Assembly: GCA_002256935.1 (NCBI GenBank)
Contig: NCGL01000011.1
Location: 1 to 64,000 of the forward strand
Length of the DNA: 64,000 bases
Direction of reading: 5' to 3'
DNA from: Bdellovibrio sp. 28-41-41
GTDB taxonomy: Bacteria; Bdellovibrionota; Bdellovibrionia; Bdellovibrionales; Bdellovibrionaceae
Below the pieces are notes generated by a model, which ran no database searches, had not been told where the DNA came from, and saw only the letters and a program-made list of their open reading frames with translations. Positions 15,414 through 23,679 of this stretch are shown here, in pieces. The first letter of the stretch is position 1. The number at the start of each line of letters is the position of its first letter. A program made the translations under genes and the position numbers.

Positions 15414-16678
15414 AGTTTAACTTTTCCTTGAAAGGTTTCCTTCATGCGGGTCAACACAAGCATTCCAGAAAAAAATGTGATAGCCGCCACCAATCCGATC
15501 GAAGCCGGGATGCCAAAAAGATCTGCTACTATGCCCGAAATAATTGCTCCAAATGCATAGCCAGAATCACGCCAAAATCTATAAACGCCGACGGAAGAAG
15601 CTCGCCAACTAGGATGAGCGACATCTCCAATAGCTGCGAGTAAAGTTGGATACACCATGGCCGTCCCGATTCCTAATAAAACTCCTCCCAATGCAAACCC
15701 GACAAATTCAATTGAGACCATCGTAATAGTTATACCGATCGATTGTACCCACATTCCCCAAACAATTAAACTTTTGCGTCCTATCGAATCTGACAAATAC
15801 CCTGTCCCTAACTGACACAGTCCCCATGTCGCCGGGTAAATGGCAGCCAGCCAGCCGATCTTTTCTAAACTCAATCCGTAACTAGAAAAAAGAATTGGGA
15901 AAAGTCCCCACGCCATTCCATCATTTAGATTATTAACGAATCCTGCTTGCGTTATGGAAGAGAGATTTTTATCTTTCAAGGTAGTTCTATAAAAAATCTC
16001 TTTTTTTGTTAAAATTCTATCGACGTTATTTGTAGGTGAGGACGCAACGACTATTTCATAATCTACATGGCCTTTGGTTTCTTTTATCATCAATAGACTT
16101 AGAGAAAGACCAAAAACAACGTATACTACGCCCAAATAAAACGGTTCAGGTCTAAGTCCATAGTGACTAGCAACGTAGCCAGTCACTAGTGCTGACAACG
16201 CTACAGCCAAATATCCTGCAAACTCATTAAGCCCCATTGCTAATCCGCGATGCTTAACACCAACTAGATCTACTTTCATTATCACGGTCGTGGACCAAGT
16301 CAGCCCCTGACTAATTCCGAGAAATAAATTGGCTACTAAAATCCATGTCCAATTAGGAGCCCACATTAGTAAGAAAGGTACAGGAATAGCAGATAGCCAT
16401 CCAACAACTAGTACCTTTTTTCTACCTAAGTGATCTGACCACACTCCGGCAAAATAATTCGTAACCGCTTTCGTAAAACCAAATACAACAATGAAAGACA
16501 AAATGGCTGTTTTAACGGCGAGTCCAAATTCTTTTTCGGCAATCGGCGGAAGGATCGATCGCTCAAGCCCAATCATAGCGCCAACGAAAGCGTTGACGAT
16601 AACAAGCAATGTGAACTGATGCCAGTTTTCTTTAAGACCTAATTTAGGGAGAGCTGAAGTTGCTGCCGCAAGAGCCAT
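15410..16678 (-). CDS. MFS exporter of the rhodanese operon
   Basis: 422 residues from the ATG at 16678 (AAGGCTTAAC before it); a longer frame would overlap the upstream gene. Twelve membrane segments and MFS motif A (GVWSDHLGRKKVL, and LSDSIGRKSLI in the second half). The substrate is not clear. Flanking rhodaneses suggest a sulfur, selenium, tellurium or arsenic oxyanion species, but nothing in the sequence proves it. It is not the ArsJ arrangement, because no GAPDH gene is present. Confidence 0.82.
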   Translation of the reverse strand: MALAAATSALPKLGLKENWHQFTLLVIVNAFVGAMIGLERSILPPIAEKEFGLAVKTAILSFIVVFGFTKAVTNYFAGVWSDHLGRKKVLVVGWLSAIPVPFLLMWAPNWTWILVANLFLGISQGLTWSTTVIMKVDLVGVKHRGLAMGLNEFAGYLAVALSALVTGYVASHYGLRPEPFYLGVVYVVFGLSLSLLMIKETKGHVDYEIVVASSPTNNVDRILTKKEIFYRTTLKDKNLSSITQAGFVNNLNDGMAWGLFPILFSSYGLSLEKIGWLAAIYPATWGLCQLGTGYLSDSIGRKSLIVWGMWVQSIGITITMVSIEFVGFALGGVLLGIGTAMVYPTLLAAIGDVAHPSWRASSVGVYRFWRDSGYAFGAIISGIVADLFGIPASIGLVAAITFFSGMLVLTRMKETFQGKVKL

Positions 16679-16679
16679 G

Positions 16680-17357
16680 TTAAGCCTTCTGTTGAGATTC
16701 CACGGGAAGACCATGGGAAGCCCACTCATGAACGCTGTCTCTAAGGCGTGAGGCCCTGAAACCCTTTTTCTTTAGCATTTCCACTGCCTCTTTAGCGAAA
16801 AAGCAATAGGGTCCTCGGCAATAGGCGACTATCTCTTTGTCTTTAGGTAGATTGCGAAGTTCCTTTTGCAATTCTGAGATGGGAACCGAGATTGCGAATG
16901 GTAAATGTGAGTGTTGAAATTCTTCGGAAGGCCTGACGTCCAGAAGGATGATCTCGCCTTTTTTGGCTTGGCCTAAAAGTTGTTTTCGATTGATAGGCTC
17001 CAAAGAGTCTGAATCTTCAAAAGCTTCTGAGGCGATTTTTTGGATTTCAGCAAAGTTCTTTTCGCCGAAGGTTCGAAGACCCAAAAGAAGGTCAGCTACA
17101 TAACTGCTGGCAACGCGATAATATACGTATTTTCCATCTCGTCTGGAATCGACCATTAGAGCGGATTTCAGTTCTTTAACCTGAGCGCTGGCATTTTTTA
17201 TCCCAAGATTTGCCTGCTCTGCAATAGTTTCGACGGTTTTTTCGCCCTGACTAAGAAGCTCAAGGATCTCGATCCTCTTTGGGCTCGATAGGGCTTTAGT
17301 TGTCCTCGCAAATTGCTCATATAGGGCATCTTTTATTTGTCTTTTCACTTCTAACAT
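16680..17357 (-). CDS. ArsR-type regulator fused to a rhodanese domain
   Basis: 225 residues from the ATG at 17357. Residues 1-100 form an ArsR winged helix (SPKRIEILELLSQGEKTVET, NASAQVKELKSALMV, GKYVYYRV) with no cysteine, so the classic ELCVCDL metal site is absent. Residues 115-225 are a rhodanese with the active loop YCRGPYC. Signal sensing probably happens on the rhodanese cysteines (persulfide or an oxyanion). A perfect palindrome covers the start codon, which implies autorepression of the arsR-rhodanese/MFS/rhodanese operon. Confidence 0.88.
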   Translation of the reverse strand: MLEVKRQIKDALYEQFARTTKALSSPKRIEILELLSQGEKTVETIAEQANLGIKNASAQVKELKSALMVDSRRDGKYVYYRVASSYVADLLLGLRTFGEKNFAEIQKIASEAFEDSDSLEPINRKQLLGQAKKGEIILLDVRPSEEFQHSHLPFAISVPISELQKELRNLPKDKEIVAYCRGPYCFFAKEAVEMLKKKGFRASRLRDSVHEWASHGLPVESQQKA

Positions 17358-17376
17358 TCTAACGAATATTAGAATG
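17355..17376. promoter_or_regulatory. palindromic operator overlapping the ArsR-rhodanese start codon
   Basis: CATTCTAA-CGAATA-TTAGAATG is a perfect 8-bp inverted repeat whose left end is the start codon itself. This is the expected size and position for an ArsR-family dimer site. The 188-bp gap to crcB would let one bound dimer affect both divergent operons. No fluoride riboswitch was recognised ahead of crcB. Confidence 0.65.
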
Positions 17377-17545
17377 ATATGCAAGAGATTGTTTCATTGC
17401 GAGATTTCGATTGAAACAAGTTGTGTCAAAGAGCGATTATATTTCAATCAAATGACAAGTATTAGTTCTATGTTAGGAAAATCATTTACTATTGGCAACC
17501 TTTCGCTCTTCAGATATCGTCAGCTTACGATAAAGCAAGGGATTC

Positions 17546-17929
17546 ATGAATATAATATTGTTGGCACTCTTTGGCGCCGTAGGTGTCATTAGTCGTTATG
17601 GATTAGACAATTTAGTTATGAGGTGGTCAGCAACAGAGCTGCCTTTATCAACGTTTGTAATTAACTGCATAGGTTCAATTGGGATCGGAGCAATGTACGT
17701 TGCCAGTAATGAATTAAATTTAGTACCGACCAACATTGCAGTTCTTTTAACAGTTGGACTTCTTGGCGGGTTTACGACTTTCTCTGCATATTCTATTCAG
17801 ACATTTCAGCTTTTTGAACAAGGTAAGTTTGTGGTAGGTGCTGCCTACTTTATCGGAAGTCCCATTGCGGGGCTCCTCTGCGCTTTTGTTGGAGTAGTGT
17901 TAGCAAGAATGGCGCTGGGTGCTCAATGA
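17546..17929 (+). CDS. crcB: fluoride channel CrcB/Fluc
   Basis: 127 residues with four membrane segments and the family motifs GAVGVISRYGLDN, TFVINCIGSIGIG and GLLGGFTTFSAYS. CrcB dimers export F-. A good AAGGG ribosome site lies upstream. The stop overlaps the arsC start by 4 bases (ATGA), an unusual coupling of fluoride and arsenate functions. Confidence 0.93.
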   Translation: MNIILLALFGAVGVISRYGLDNLVMRWSATELPLSTFVINCIGSIGIGAMYVASNELNLVPTNIAVLLTVGLLGGFTTFSAYSIQTFQLFEQGKFVVGAAYFIGSPIAGLLCAFVGVVLARMALGAQ

Positions 17930-18336
17930 ATATTCTTTTTATGTGCGTAGCAAATTCTGCTCGCAGCCAATTAGCCGAGGGTTTAGCCCGAAAAGCCTTT
18001 CCCAATGCGAAAATTGAAAGTGCTGGTTCAAATCCTGGAACACTCAACCCTTTTGCCGTTCACGCGATGCGAGAGATAGGAATTGATATTTCTAAACACG
18101 TCTCGAAATCCTATGACGATCTTCCTAAGAATTTCATTGCGAATCTAGACTATGTCATCACTCTCTGCGATGAAGAAGTCTGCCCGGTGATAATATCTAA
18201 AGCGAAGAAACTTCATTGGCCGCTTCCAGATCCGGCGTCAAAAGAGCCAATGCCAGATGAAGCGCTCCTTCAACGATTTCGTATTGCTCGCGATTCAATC
18301 GAGAAAAAGCTAACAGAATTCAAGGATCAACTATGA
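17926..18336 (+). CDS. arsC: arsenate reductase, low-molecular-weight phosphatase family
   Basis: 136 residues. The P-loop CVANSARSQ gives nucleophile C7 and R13. Redox cysteines follow at C81 and C86 (TLCDEEVCP), and the acid is in WPLPDPAS. This is the thioredoxin-linked ArsC type, which reduces As(V) to As(III) with a Cys cascade. The spacing C81-C86 is shorter than in the S. aureus enzyme. The next gene is an aquaporin, which could let As(III) leave the cell. Confidence 0.9.
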   Translation: MNILFMCVANSARSQLAEGLARKAFPNAKIESAGSNPGTLNPFAVHAMREIGIDISKHVSKSYDDLPKNFIANLDYVITLCDEEVCPVIISKAKKLHWPLPDPASKEPMPDEALLQRFRIARDSIEKKLTEFKDQL

Positions 18337-18382
18337 ATATTAGTGGCGTAGGTATTCACGAATATATAGGAGTCCTAAACCC

Positions 18383-19027
18383 ATGAACCGAAAGCTCCTT
18401 GCTGAATTTCTGGGAACCTCAGGACTTCTTATCGTCGTTGTCGGCTCTGGAATCATGGGTGAAACTCTGGCGCAAGGAAATGTGGCTATTGCGTTAGTTG
18501 CAAATTCTCTGGCTACTGGTGCAGGACTCTATGCACTTATTCAAACTTTCGGATCTATCTCGGGCGCTCATTTTAATCCGACAGTCAGTTTTACCGAGAT
18601 GCTGTGGAAACGTATTACGATCAGAGAGTTCATTGGCTATTCTGTCGTGCAAATTCTGGGCGGCCTAGCCGGAGTGCTCATTACCCACTATATATTTGGC
18701 CAACAGATTTTTCAGCTCTCAACACATGATCGCGGTGAATTCAGATTCTTTGTCTCTGAGGTTATTGCTACCTTCGGTCTTTTGATGGTCATTGCCTTGT
18801 CAGGAAAACGTAATGTTGAAGCAACACCGACTGCAGTCTCACTCTTTGTCACTTCGGCTTACTGGTGCACATCGTCAACGTCGTTTGCAAATCCAGCAGT
18901 AACAATCGCAAGAAGTTTAACCGATACCTTCTCGGGAATTCTATGGACTGGTGTAGCACCGTTTATCGCGGCCCAGTTTGTTGGTGCTGCATTCGCCTGT
19001 TGGATTTCGAATGTACTGACGAGGTAG
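18383..19027 (+). CDS. aquaporin-family channel (AqpS-like, probable arsenite path)
   Basis: 214 residues, six membrane spans with two half-helix motifs: an altered NPT (SGAHFNPTVSF) and a normal NPA (SFANPAVTIARS). Position after arsC resembles the aqpS-arsC pairing described in Sinorhizobium, where arsenite flows out through the channel. No ArsB or Acr3 gene is present nearby, which supports this role. GGAGTCC ribosome site upstream. Confidence 0.85.
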   Translation: MNRKLLAEFLGTSGLLIVVVGSGIMGETLAQGNVAIALVANSLATGAGLYALIQTFGSISGAHFNPTVSFTEMLWKRITIREFIGYSVVQILGGLAGVLITHYIFGQQIFQLSTHDRGEFRFFVSEVIATFGLLMVIALSGKRNVEATPTAVSLFVTSAYWCTSSTSFANPAVTIARSLTDTFSGILWTGVAPFIAAQFVGAAFACWISNVLTR

Positions 19028-19093
19028 CAAAGTACTCCGACACGAAAGTCTTGCGAAACGCACGCTCTCCTATTTGTTATCGAACAAAAACTT

Positions 19094-19160
19094 CTCCCAT
19101 TTTCAAGAACACCAACATTAATATTAATTGTATTTTTGAATGGGAGGTTTTTTAATTTTT
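19094..19160. terminator. intrinsic, probably bidirectional terminator
   Basis: CTCCCATT...AATGGGAG brackets a ~35-base AT-rich loop and is followed by GGTTTTTTAATTTTTTT on the plus strand and by a T run on the minus strand. It sits between the convergent ends of the aquaporin and FTR1 genes. Confidence 0.6.
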
Positions 19161-19239
19161 TTCGAAAGATCCTGGATGCTTGCTAGGTAAGTGACTCAGT
19201 TCTTCGAATAACTTTTAAAATGAATGGTTCCCCCAAGTT

Positions 19240-21135
19240 TTACATCTCCGCGTTGGCCGTTCTTCGATCAGAAACCAATAAGAAAGCGAATAATGCAATT
19301 ATCAGCAACTGCGCGAATGCCGTTTGATAACTCGGATACAATCCGACTAAATCTATTCTGATGGGAATTGGAAGGGTATTGACTCCTATGAAGCCCGCTT
19401 CTTGTAATGAATGGACTCCTTTGCCCGCGAGAATCACTGCAAGAACCATCATTGTCCAAGAGCAAGCTTGGAATAATTTCGTCAAAGGAAGTTTCTTACT
19501 TTCTTTGACTGCGAAATAGGAAAGTCCTAGGAGTAATGCAAACGATGCCAAAACACCAGAGGCCGCATAGGTCTGGCCTGATGGTTCGAGATCAATCCAG
19601 ATGGCTCGTAAGAAAAGGACAACTTCAAAAGCTTCACGAAACACAGCTAAGAATGCAACAATCGCTAGCCCTAAAAAACTTCCTTGAGTTAATCCATGTC
19701 GTAACTTTTCCTCTAAGAATGTACGCCATTTCTTCATTTCAGTGTAGCGATGTAACCAGAAACCAACATAGATCAGTACTCCGACCGCGAGCAGAGAAAT
19801 ACCACCTTCAAGAAGTTCACGACTTAGGCCGCTCATCGAAAGCAACGCACCTGATGCAAACCACGCAATGATACCCACTGCAATTGCCGAAACCCAACCA
19901 GCATGCACCCATTTGATAGCTTGTGGCTGATTCATGGCGCGAAGAATACTGAGTAAGACAATAATAATTAAAACAGCTTCAAATCCTTCGCGAAGAAAAA
20001 TCGAAAAGGCCGCACCAAATGCAACTCCAGGAGACATCTTGCTTTGTAAAAACTGTGCTCTTGCTTCTTTAAGCTTCCCGACGATTTCAAATTTTTTAGC
20101 TTCAAGGACTTTCACTTGATCTCTATTCGAAATCGAAGATCTGAATGCACTCATAAGACCTTCAATCTGTTCGACAAAACCTGGCAGATTAGCGCGCATT
20201 TTCGGCTCAATAGGTTCGATCCCCTGAAGATAAGCGTTGAGTGCGTGCGATTGAGCAAGAGAATAATCATTATTTTTTGCAGCTTCAATACTTTGAGCCA
20301 AAAGGGACTCAGCTAAATTCAGCGGATCACTTGAGGCAGCAGAATCTCCATAAACACGAAGCGATCCGATAACAGCAATTGTCGAGTCAGTTTTTCCACC
20401 AAGACGGTCCGCAATTTCAGCGTCGGTCATCGTTGCCAAATCTTTAGCAGAAACCAATTCTGTAAATCTAGCAGGTCCTGCATTTTCATAAGGTAGCGAC
20501 TTCAGGTAGTATGCCAGACTCCAAACTTCATGGTCTGAAAGGCTCGAAAAAGCAACCATTCCTGTTCCAGGAACACCTAAGCGAATTGTATTATAAAATT
20601 TGTAAGGAGCACTATTCCAAACCAAATCGGGATCGTGAAAATTCGCAGGCTTCGGATCTAATCCTACGCCAGCTGGTCCGTCTCCACGCCCCGTACTTCC
20701 GTGGCAAGTGAAGCAATTTGTCTGATAAAGTTTTGCACCCGCAGCCAAATCAGGAAGCGTCGTTGGCGCTACATCAATACCGGCAAGCCTGATAGCATCC
20801 TGTTGAAGTGCACGCGCAAGCTTAGCCACGTCGTCAGCAGATCCTTTATTTTGAATAAGGGAATTTAGCTCCTCTATACCCTTTAAAAAATCAGCGTCTT
20901 TAAGACGATCTACGCCATTTGCATTTTTAGAAACGATTTCAGCAAATTCAATTTGCTCATCGTATTCTGATTTACTAATAACTTTTCCGTTTTGAACGGC
21001 GCCGCCGTAATCTTTCGCCAGATAATCAAGAAGATGGACAACAATTTCGGGAGTCGCTTTAACGTCCTCGGATTGTGCGAACTGCGACAAGGTTAAAAAG
21101 CTGAAAATGACGACTAGAGTAGCTAAATTTCTCAT
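19240..21135 (-). CDS. cytochrome c-FTR1 iron permease fusion
   Basis: 631 residues from the ATG at 21135 (MRNLATLVVIFSFL signal peptide); earlier in-frame ATGs give an implausible N-terminus. A periplasmic c-type heme domain has C141-F-T-C-H followed by GRGDGPAGVGLDPKPANF. The second half is an FTR1-type permease with two REXXE iron motifs, R382-EGFE and R500-EAFE, and about seven membrane spans. FTR1 imports Fe3+ after oxidation of Fe2+; the fused heme domain probably takes that electron. It is third in the ECF sigma/anti-sigma operon, 121 bases after the membrane protein. Confidence 0.88.
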   Translation of the reverse strand: MRNLATLVVIFSFLTLSQFAQSEDVKATPEIVVHLLDYLAKDYGGAVQNGKVISKSEYDEQIEFAEIVSKNANGVDRLKDADFLKGIEELNSLIQNKGSADDVAKLARALQQDAIRLAGIDVAPTTLPDLAAGAKLYQTNCFTCHGSTGRGDGPAGVGLDPKPANFHDPDLVWNSAPYKFYNTIRLGVPGTGMVAFSSLSDHEVWSLAYYLKSLPYENAGPARFTELVSAKDLATMTDAEIADRLGGKTDSTIAVIGSLRVYGDSAASSDPLNLAESLLAQSIEAAKNNDYSLAQSHALNAYLQGIEPIEPKMRANLPGFVEQIEGLMSAFRSSISNRDQVKVLEAKKFEIVGKLKEARAQFLQSKMSPGVAFGAAFSIFLREGFEAVLIIIVLLSILRAMNQPQAIKWVHAGWVSAIAVGIIAWFASGALLSMSGLSRELLEGGISLLAVGVLIYVGFWLHRYTEMKKWRTFLEEKLRHGLTQGSFLGLAIVAFLAVFREAFEVVLFLRAIWIDLEPSGQTYAASGVLASFALLLGLSYFAVKESKKLPLTKLFQACSWTMMVLAVILAGKGVHSLQEAGFIGVNTLPIPIRIDLVGLYPSYQTAFAQLLIIALFAFLLVSDRRTANAEM

Positions 21136-21256
21136 AACACTTGGTATCTGAAAGAACCTGAAAATGAAAACAAAAATCATTTCCAGCAACGCAAATGAAA
21201 ACGAGATGACATACACTTTACATTTTTCTAAAATATTAAATGCTGTAAAGTAAATC

Positions 21257-21790
21257 CTAGTACGATAGCGTTCGTCGAAAGCGATAGCTTCCCTCAATCG
21301 AAAGATATCCTCCGATCAAAGCTCCGATAATCCAAAGAATTGTAAAGGTTCCCACAAGCTCCGCACCAAAAAAATAAAAGGCGGCTAAAGACACAAGGCC
21401 CATGATGCCCGATTGCAGCCACTCATGGCGCCTGATCGCTTCTAGCTCTTCTAAATTTAAAAATAAATTCGCCAGCAAATAAGTCGTCGCCATAAAAAAA
21501 ACACCGCATAAAAGCATACAAAGATTGTGACCAGCTACTTTCATAAACCAGCTCGTTAGTGACTGCGAAGTCTCGAATGGATTGAGGCCAAATTGATTGC
21601 AAATGGCTAATGAGAAAAATCCGACCACGGCGTGAAGGCCAGTGACCTTGCCAAAAACAATCCAAGGATTTGGAAAAAGACGTCTCTTTAGATTTACAAA
21701 AGCAGATGAAGGCACCTGAACATCTTCAGCGTTAATATTAGAAAATTCCGTAAACTCTTTTAGCCATTCTTCTTTATTCGTGAAAGTCAT
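21257..21790 (-). CDS. membrane protein, candidate anti-sigma factor
   Basis: 177 residues: about 45 cytoplasmic N-terminal residues, then four to five hydrophobic segments (VTGLHAVVGFFSLAIC, HNLCMLLCGVFFMATTYLLA, IMGLVSLAAFYFF, ILWIIGALIGGYL). No zinc-binding anti-sigma motif is visible. It starts 3 bases after the sigma stop with GAAAGGAGAAC ahead. Position and topology suggest it holds the ECF sigma at the membrane until metal stress. The GHNLCMLLC segment could be a metal or redox site. Family not recognised. Confidence 0.6.
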   Translation of the reverse strand: MTFTNKEEWLKEFTEFSNINAEDVQVPSSAFVNLKRRLFPNPWIVFGKVTGLHAVVGFFSLAICNQFGLNPFETSQSLTSWFMKVAGHNLCMLLCGVFFMATTYLLANLFLNLEELEAIRRHEWLQSGIMGLVSLAAFYFFGAELVGTFTILWIIGALIGGYLSIEGSYRFRRTLSY

Positions 21791-21793
21791 ACT

Positions 21794-22336
21794 TTAGTTC
21801 TCCTTTCTTCCCAGTAAGTCCCGAAGTTTTTTAAGACCCCGGCTAACAAGCTGACGAGCATTGTCGGGCGATGTCGAAAGCCGTGACGCAATTTCTTCAA
21901 AAGTTTCTTCATCATACACCCTAAGACTCACAGCTTGTTGTTGAAGTTTGGGTAAAGAGCCTAACGCCGTCGAAAGGTCTCTTTCATCTTTAGACTGTGA
22001 AATTTCATCAGAAGACATTCGATCCAAATCGGCTACATCCACTGGGTCTTCAAGATTTCGTTTTTTAGCATGGTCTAACAAGACTGAACGTGTGATCGAA
22101 AACAGCCAAGGTGAAAACGGGAGCATCTTGTTATACTGATGCTTTGATCGGTGAAGCTTAAAGAAAACGTCTTGAAGTAGATCGTCGGCCACTTTCATTT
22201 TTCCGATTCGTTTGGCAAGAAAGCCGAGAACTCGTCCCGAGTGTCGTTGAAATAAAATATCAAAAGCATCAGTACTTCCCAATTGATAACTCTCCATAAG
22301 TTCTTCGTCCGATTTGATTTTCAATTCTTTTGTCAT
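21794..22336 (-). CDS. ECF sigma factor
   Basis: 180 residues with sigma region 2 (DAFDILFQRHSGRVLGFL, ADDLLQDVFFKLHR, FSPWLFSITRSVLLDHAKK) and region 4 (LPKLQQQAVSLRVYDEETFE, EIASRLSTSPDNARQLVSRG). No C-terminal SnoaL-like extension. An ECF-type promoter lies directly upstream and an identical one faces the cusCBA operon. This sigma therefore probably activates itself, the FTR1 fusion, Cu/Ag efflux and the third RND operon. Confidence 0.92.
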   Translation of the reverse strand: MTKELKIKSDEELMESYQLGSTDAFDILFQRHSGRVLGFLAKRIGKMKVADDLLQDVFFKLHRSKHQYNKMLPFSPWLFSITRSVLLDHAKKRNLEDPVDVADLDRMSSDEISQSKDERDLSTALGSLPKLQQQAVSLRVYDEETFEEIASRLSTSPDNARQLVSRGLKKLRDLLGRKEN

Positions 22337-22353
22337 CCATTCTTCCTAACTGA

Positions 22354-22380
22354 ATACGAGCGTGATGCCCCAATTGTGAC
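22354..22380 (-). promoter_or_regulatory. ECF-type promoter, sigma operon side
   Basis: On the minus strand TGTCACAA (-35) and CTCGTAT (-10) are separated by exactly 13 bases. The predicted start site is about 10 bases before the sigma ATG. Same elements and spacing as 22436-22462 (plus) and, with one change, 44763-44789 (minus). Confidence 0.72.
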
Positions 22381-22435
22381 ATGGCTTTATAAAAAAGGTC
22401 AAAAACCAAGTAATTTCAATGTATTGCGTTTTCAT

Positions 22436-22462
22436 GTCACAAATCGTAGGCTGGTCTCGTAT
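22436..22462 (+). promoter_or_regulatory. ECF-type promoter, cusCBA side
   Basis: TGTCACAA and CTCGTAT with a 13-base spacer. The predicted start site at about 22469-22471 coincides with the ATG at 22471 of the TolC gene. No ribosome site lies upstream, so the transcript may be leaderless. Confidence 0.72.
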
Positions 22463-22470
22463 ATATGTGT

Positions 22471-23679
22471 ATGAACCTAAAAACTTTCGGATTGATCTCA
22501 TTTTTATACGTTCTTACCCCAGCTGACGTATTTGCCCAAAGTTCAGCTCTCACCCTTGAATCGTTCTTGGAATCGGTTAAAAAAGAAAGCCCTGATTTGA
22601 CCGTTGAAAATGCTAGTATTGACGCAGCAGAAGCCCGTTCGAATGGAATTCGTATAAGTCCCCCTATGGTTGGGATCATGCAGATGAAGGAGAACGGAAA
22701 TAACCAAAATGGTTATGAGATCTCTCAGGAAATTCCGTTTCCAACCAAAATCGTGCAGGATAAAAGAGTCCGAGATCTTGAATTTGAAACGCAAAAAGAA
22801 ATGAGCCAATACCAAAAAACACTCATCCTAAACGAAGCTCGAAATGCTTATTTAAGTTTTTGGAGCACGTATGAAAAGCTGAAAATTCAAAAAGAAAAAC
22901 ACCACTGGCTAAAACACCATGTGTCTTTGACCAGATCGGCGACACGTTCTGACAGTTTAGCGCAGATTCACTTGCTTGAGGTTGAGTCGAATACTGACCT
23001 TATTGAAAATGAAATCCTCGCTGTCGAGGCTGAATTGTTCGAGAAAAGAAATGCACTTAGAATTTATGCTCCGTCTTTAAATATTGAAACAGCCATTCCA
23101 AAAGAGCCGGCTCTGCCACTGGTTGATATTCAAAAATCTACAGGCTCACTGATTGCCATCAAGGAAAAACAATTAACGTCGCTTGAGGCTCAAGTTAGTT
23201 TAAAAAAACAAGGCTATGCTCCCGACTTTTTTCTAAGGCTTAGAAATTACAATGGAACTGAAACAGCTCCGCAGAATCAAGAGATTATGGTCGGAGTCAG
23301 TTTGCCATTCCTTTTTTTCTGGCAGCCCAAGGCTGAAGTGGCGGAAGCTTCGGCGCTAAAAACAAAGGCTGAGGCCGAACTGAAAAAGGCTAAAATTGAA
23401 TTTGAGTCCAGAGTCTTGACTTTAACTAAAAAAATGGAATCTCTAAAAACCCAACTTGCAAATCTAAAAGAAAAACTCATTCCACGCGCAGAGAAACGAC
23501 GAAAATTAGTGACGACTCTGTCGACGCGAACCATGGAAGGATTAGACGAGCATAAATCTGTCGTCATCGGTGCTCTGGATCTTCGCATCAAAGCGATCGA
23601 TCTTAGATTGGACTATGAAAATACGTTTAAAGAAATTCTAAAGATCACTGGGTCCAACGAAAAAGTAGGTTCACGATGA
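22471..23679 (+). CDS. cusC-like: TolC-family outer-membrane protein (CusC-like)
   Basis: 402 residues from the second ATG of ATGTGTATG. Signal peptide ending VFAQ, then long helical repeats (ALTLESFLESVKKESPDLTV, EISQEIPFPTKIV, FLRLRNYNGTETAPQNQEI, VGVSLPFLFFWQPKAEVAEA). This layout is typical of CusC/CzcC ducts. It is the first gene of a four-gene operon with overlapping junctions. It pairs with the CusA pump at 24502. Confidence 0.87.
   Translation: MNLKTFGLISFLYVLTPADVFAQSSALTLESFLESVKKESPDLTVENASIDAAEARSNGIRISPPMVGIMQMKENGNNQNGYEISQEIPFPTKIVQDKRVRDLEFETQKEMSQYQKTLILNEARNAYLSFWSTYEKLKIQKEKHHWLKHHVSLTRSATRSDSLAQIHLLEVESNTDLIENEILAVEAELFEKRNALRIYAPSLNIETAIPKEPALPLVDIQKSTGSLIAIKEKQLTSLEAQVSLKKQGYAPDFFLRLRNYNGTETAPQNQEIMVGVSLPFLFFWQPKAEVAEASALKTKAEAELKKAKIEFESRVLTLTKKMESLKTQLANLKEKLIPRAEKRRKLVTTLSTRTMEGLDEHKSVVIGALDLRIKAIDLRLDYENTFKEILKITGSNEKVGSR

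Noticed and set aside
16678-16729. Longer MFS start at 16729
   Set aside because: It would overlap the ArsR-rhodanese gene by 50 bases; the ATG at 16678 has a ribosome site and fits the stop at 16680.
17380-17545. Fluoride riboswitch upstream of crcB
   Set aside because: No match to the conserved crcB-motif core or its pseudoknot could be found by eye.
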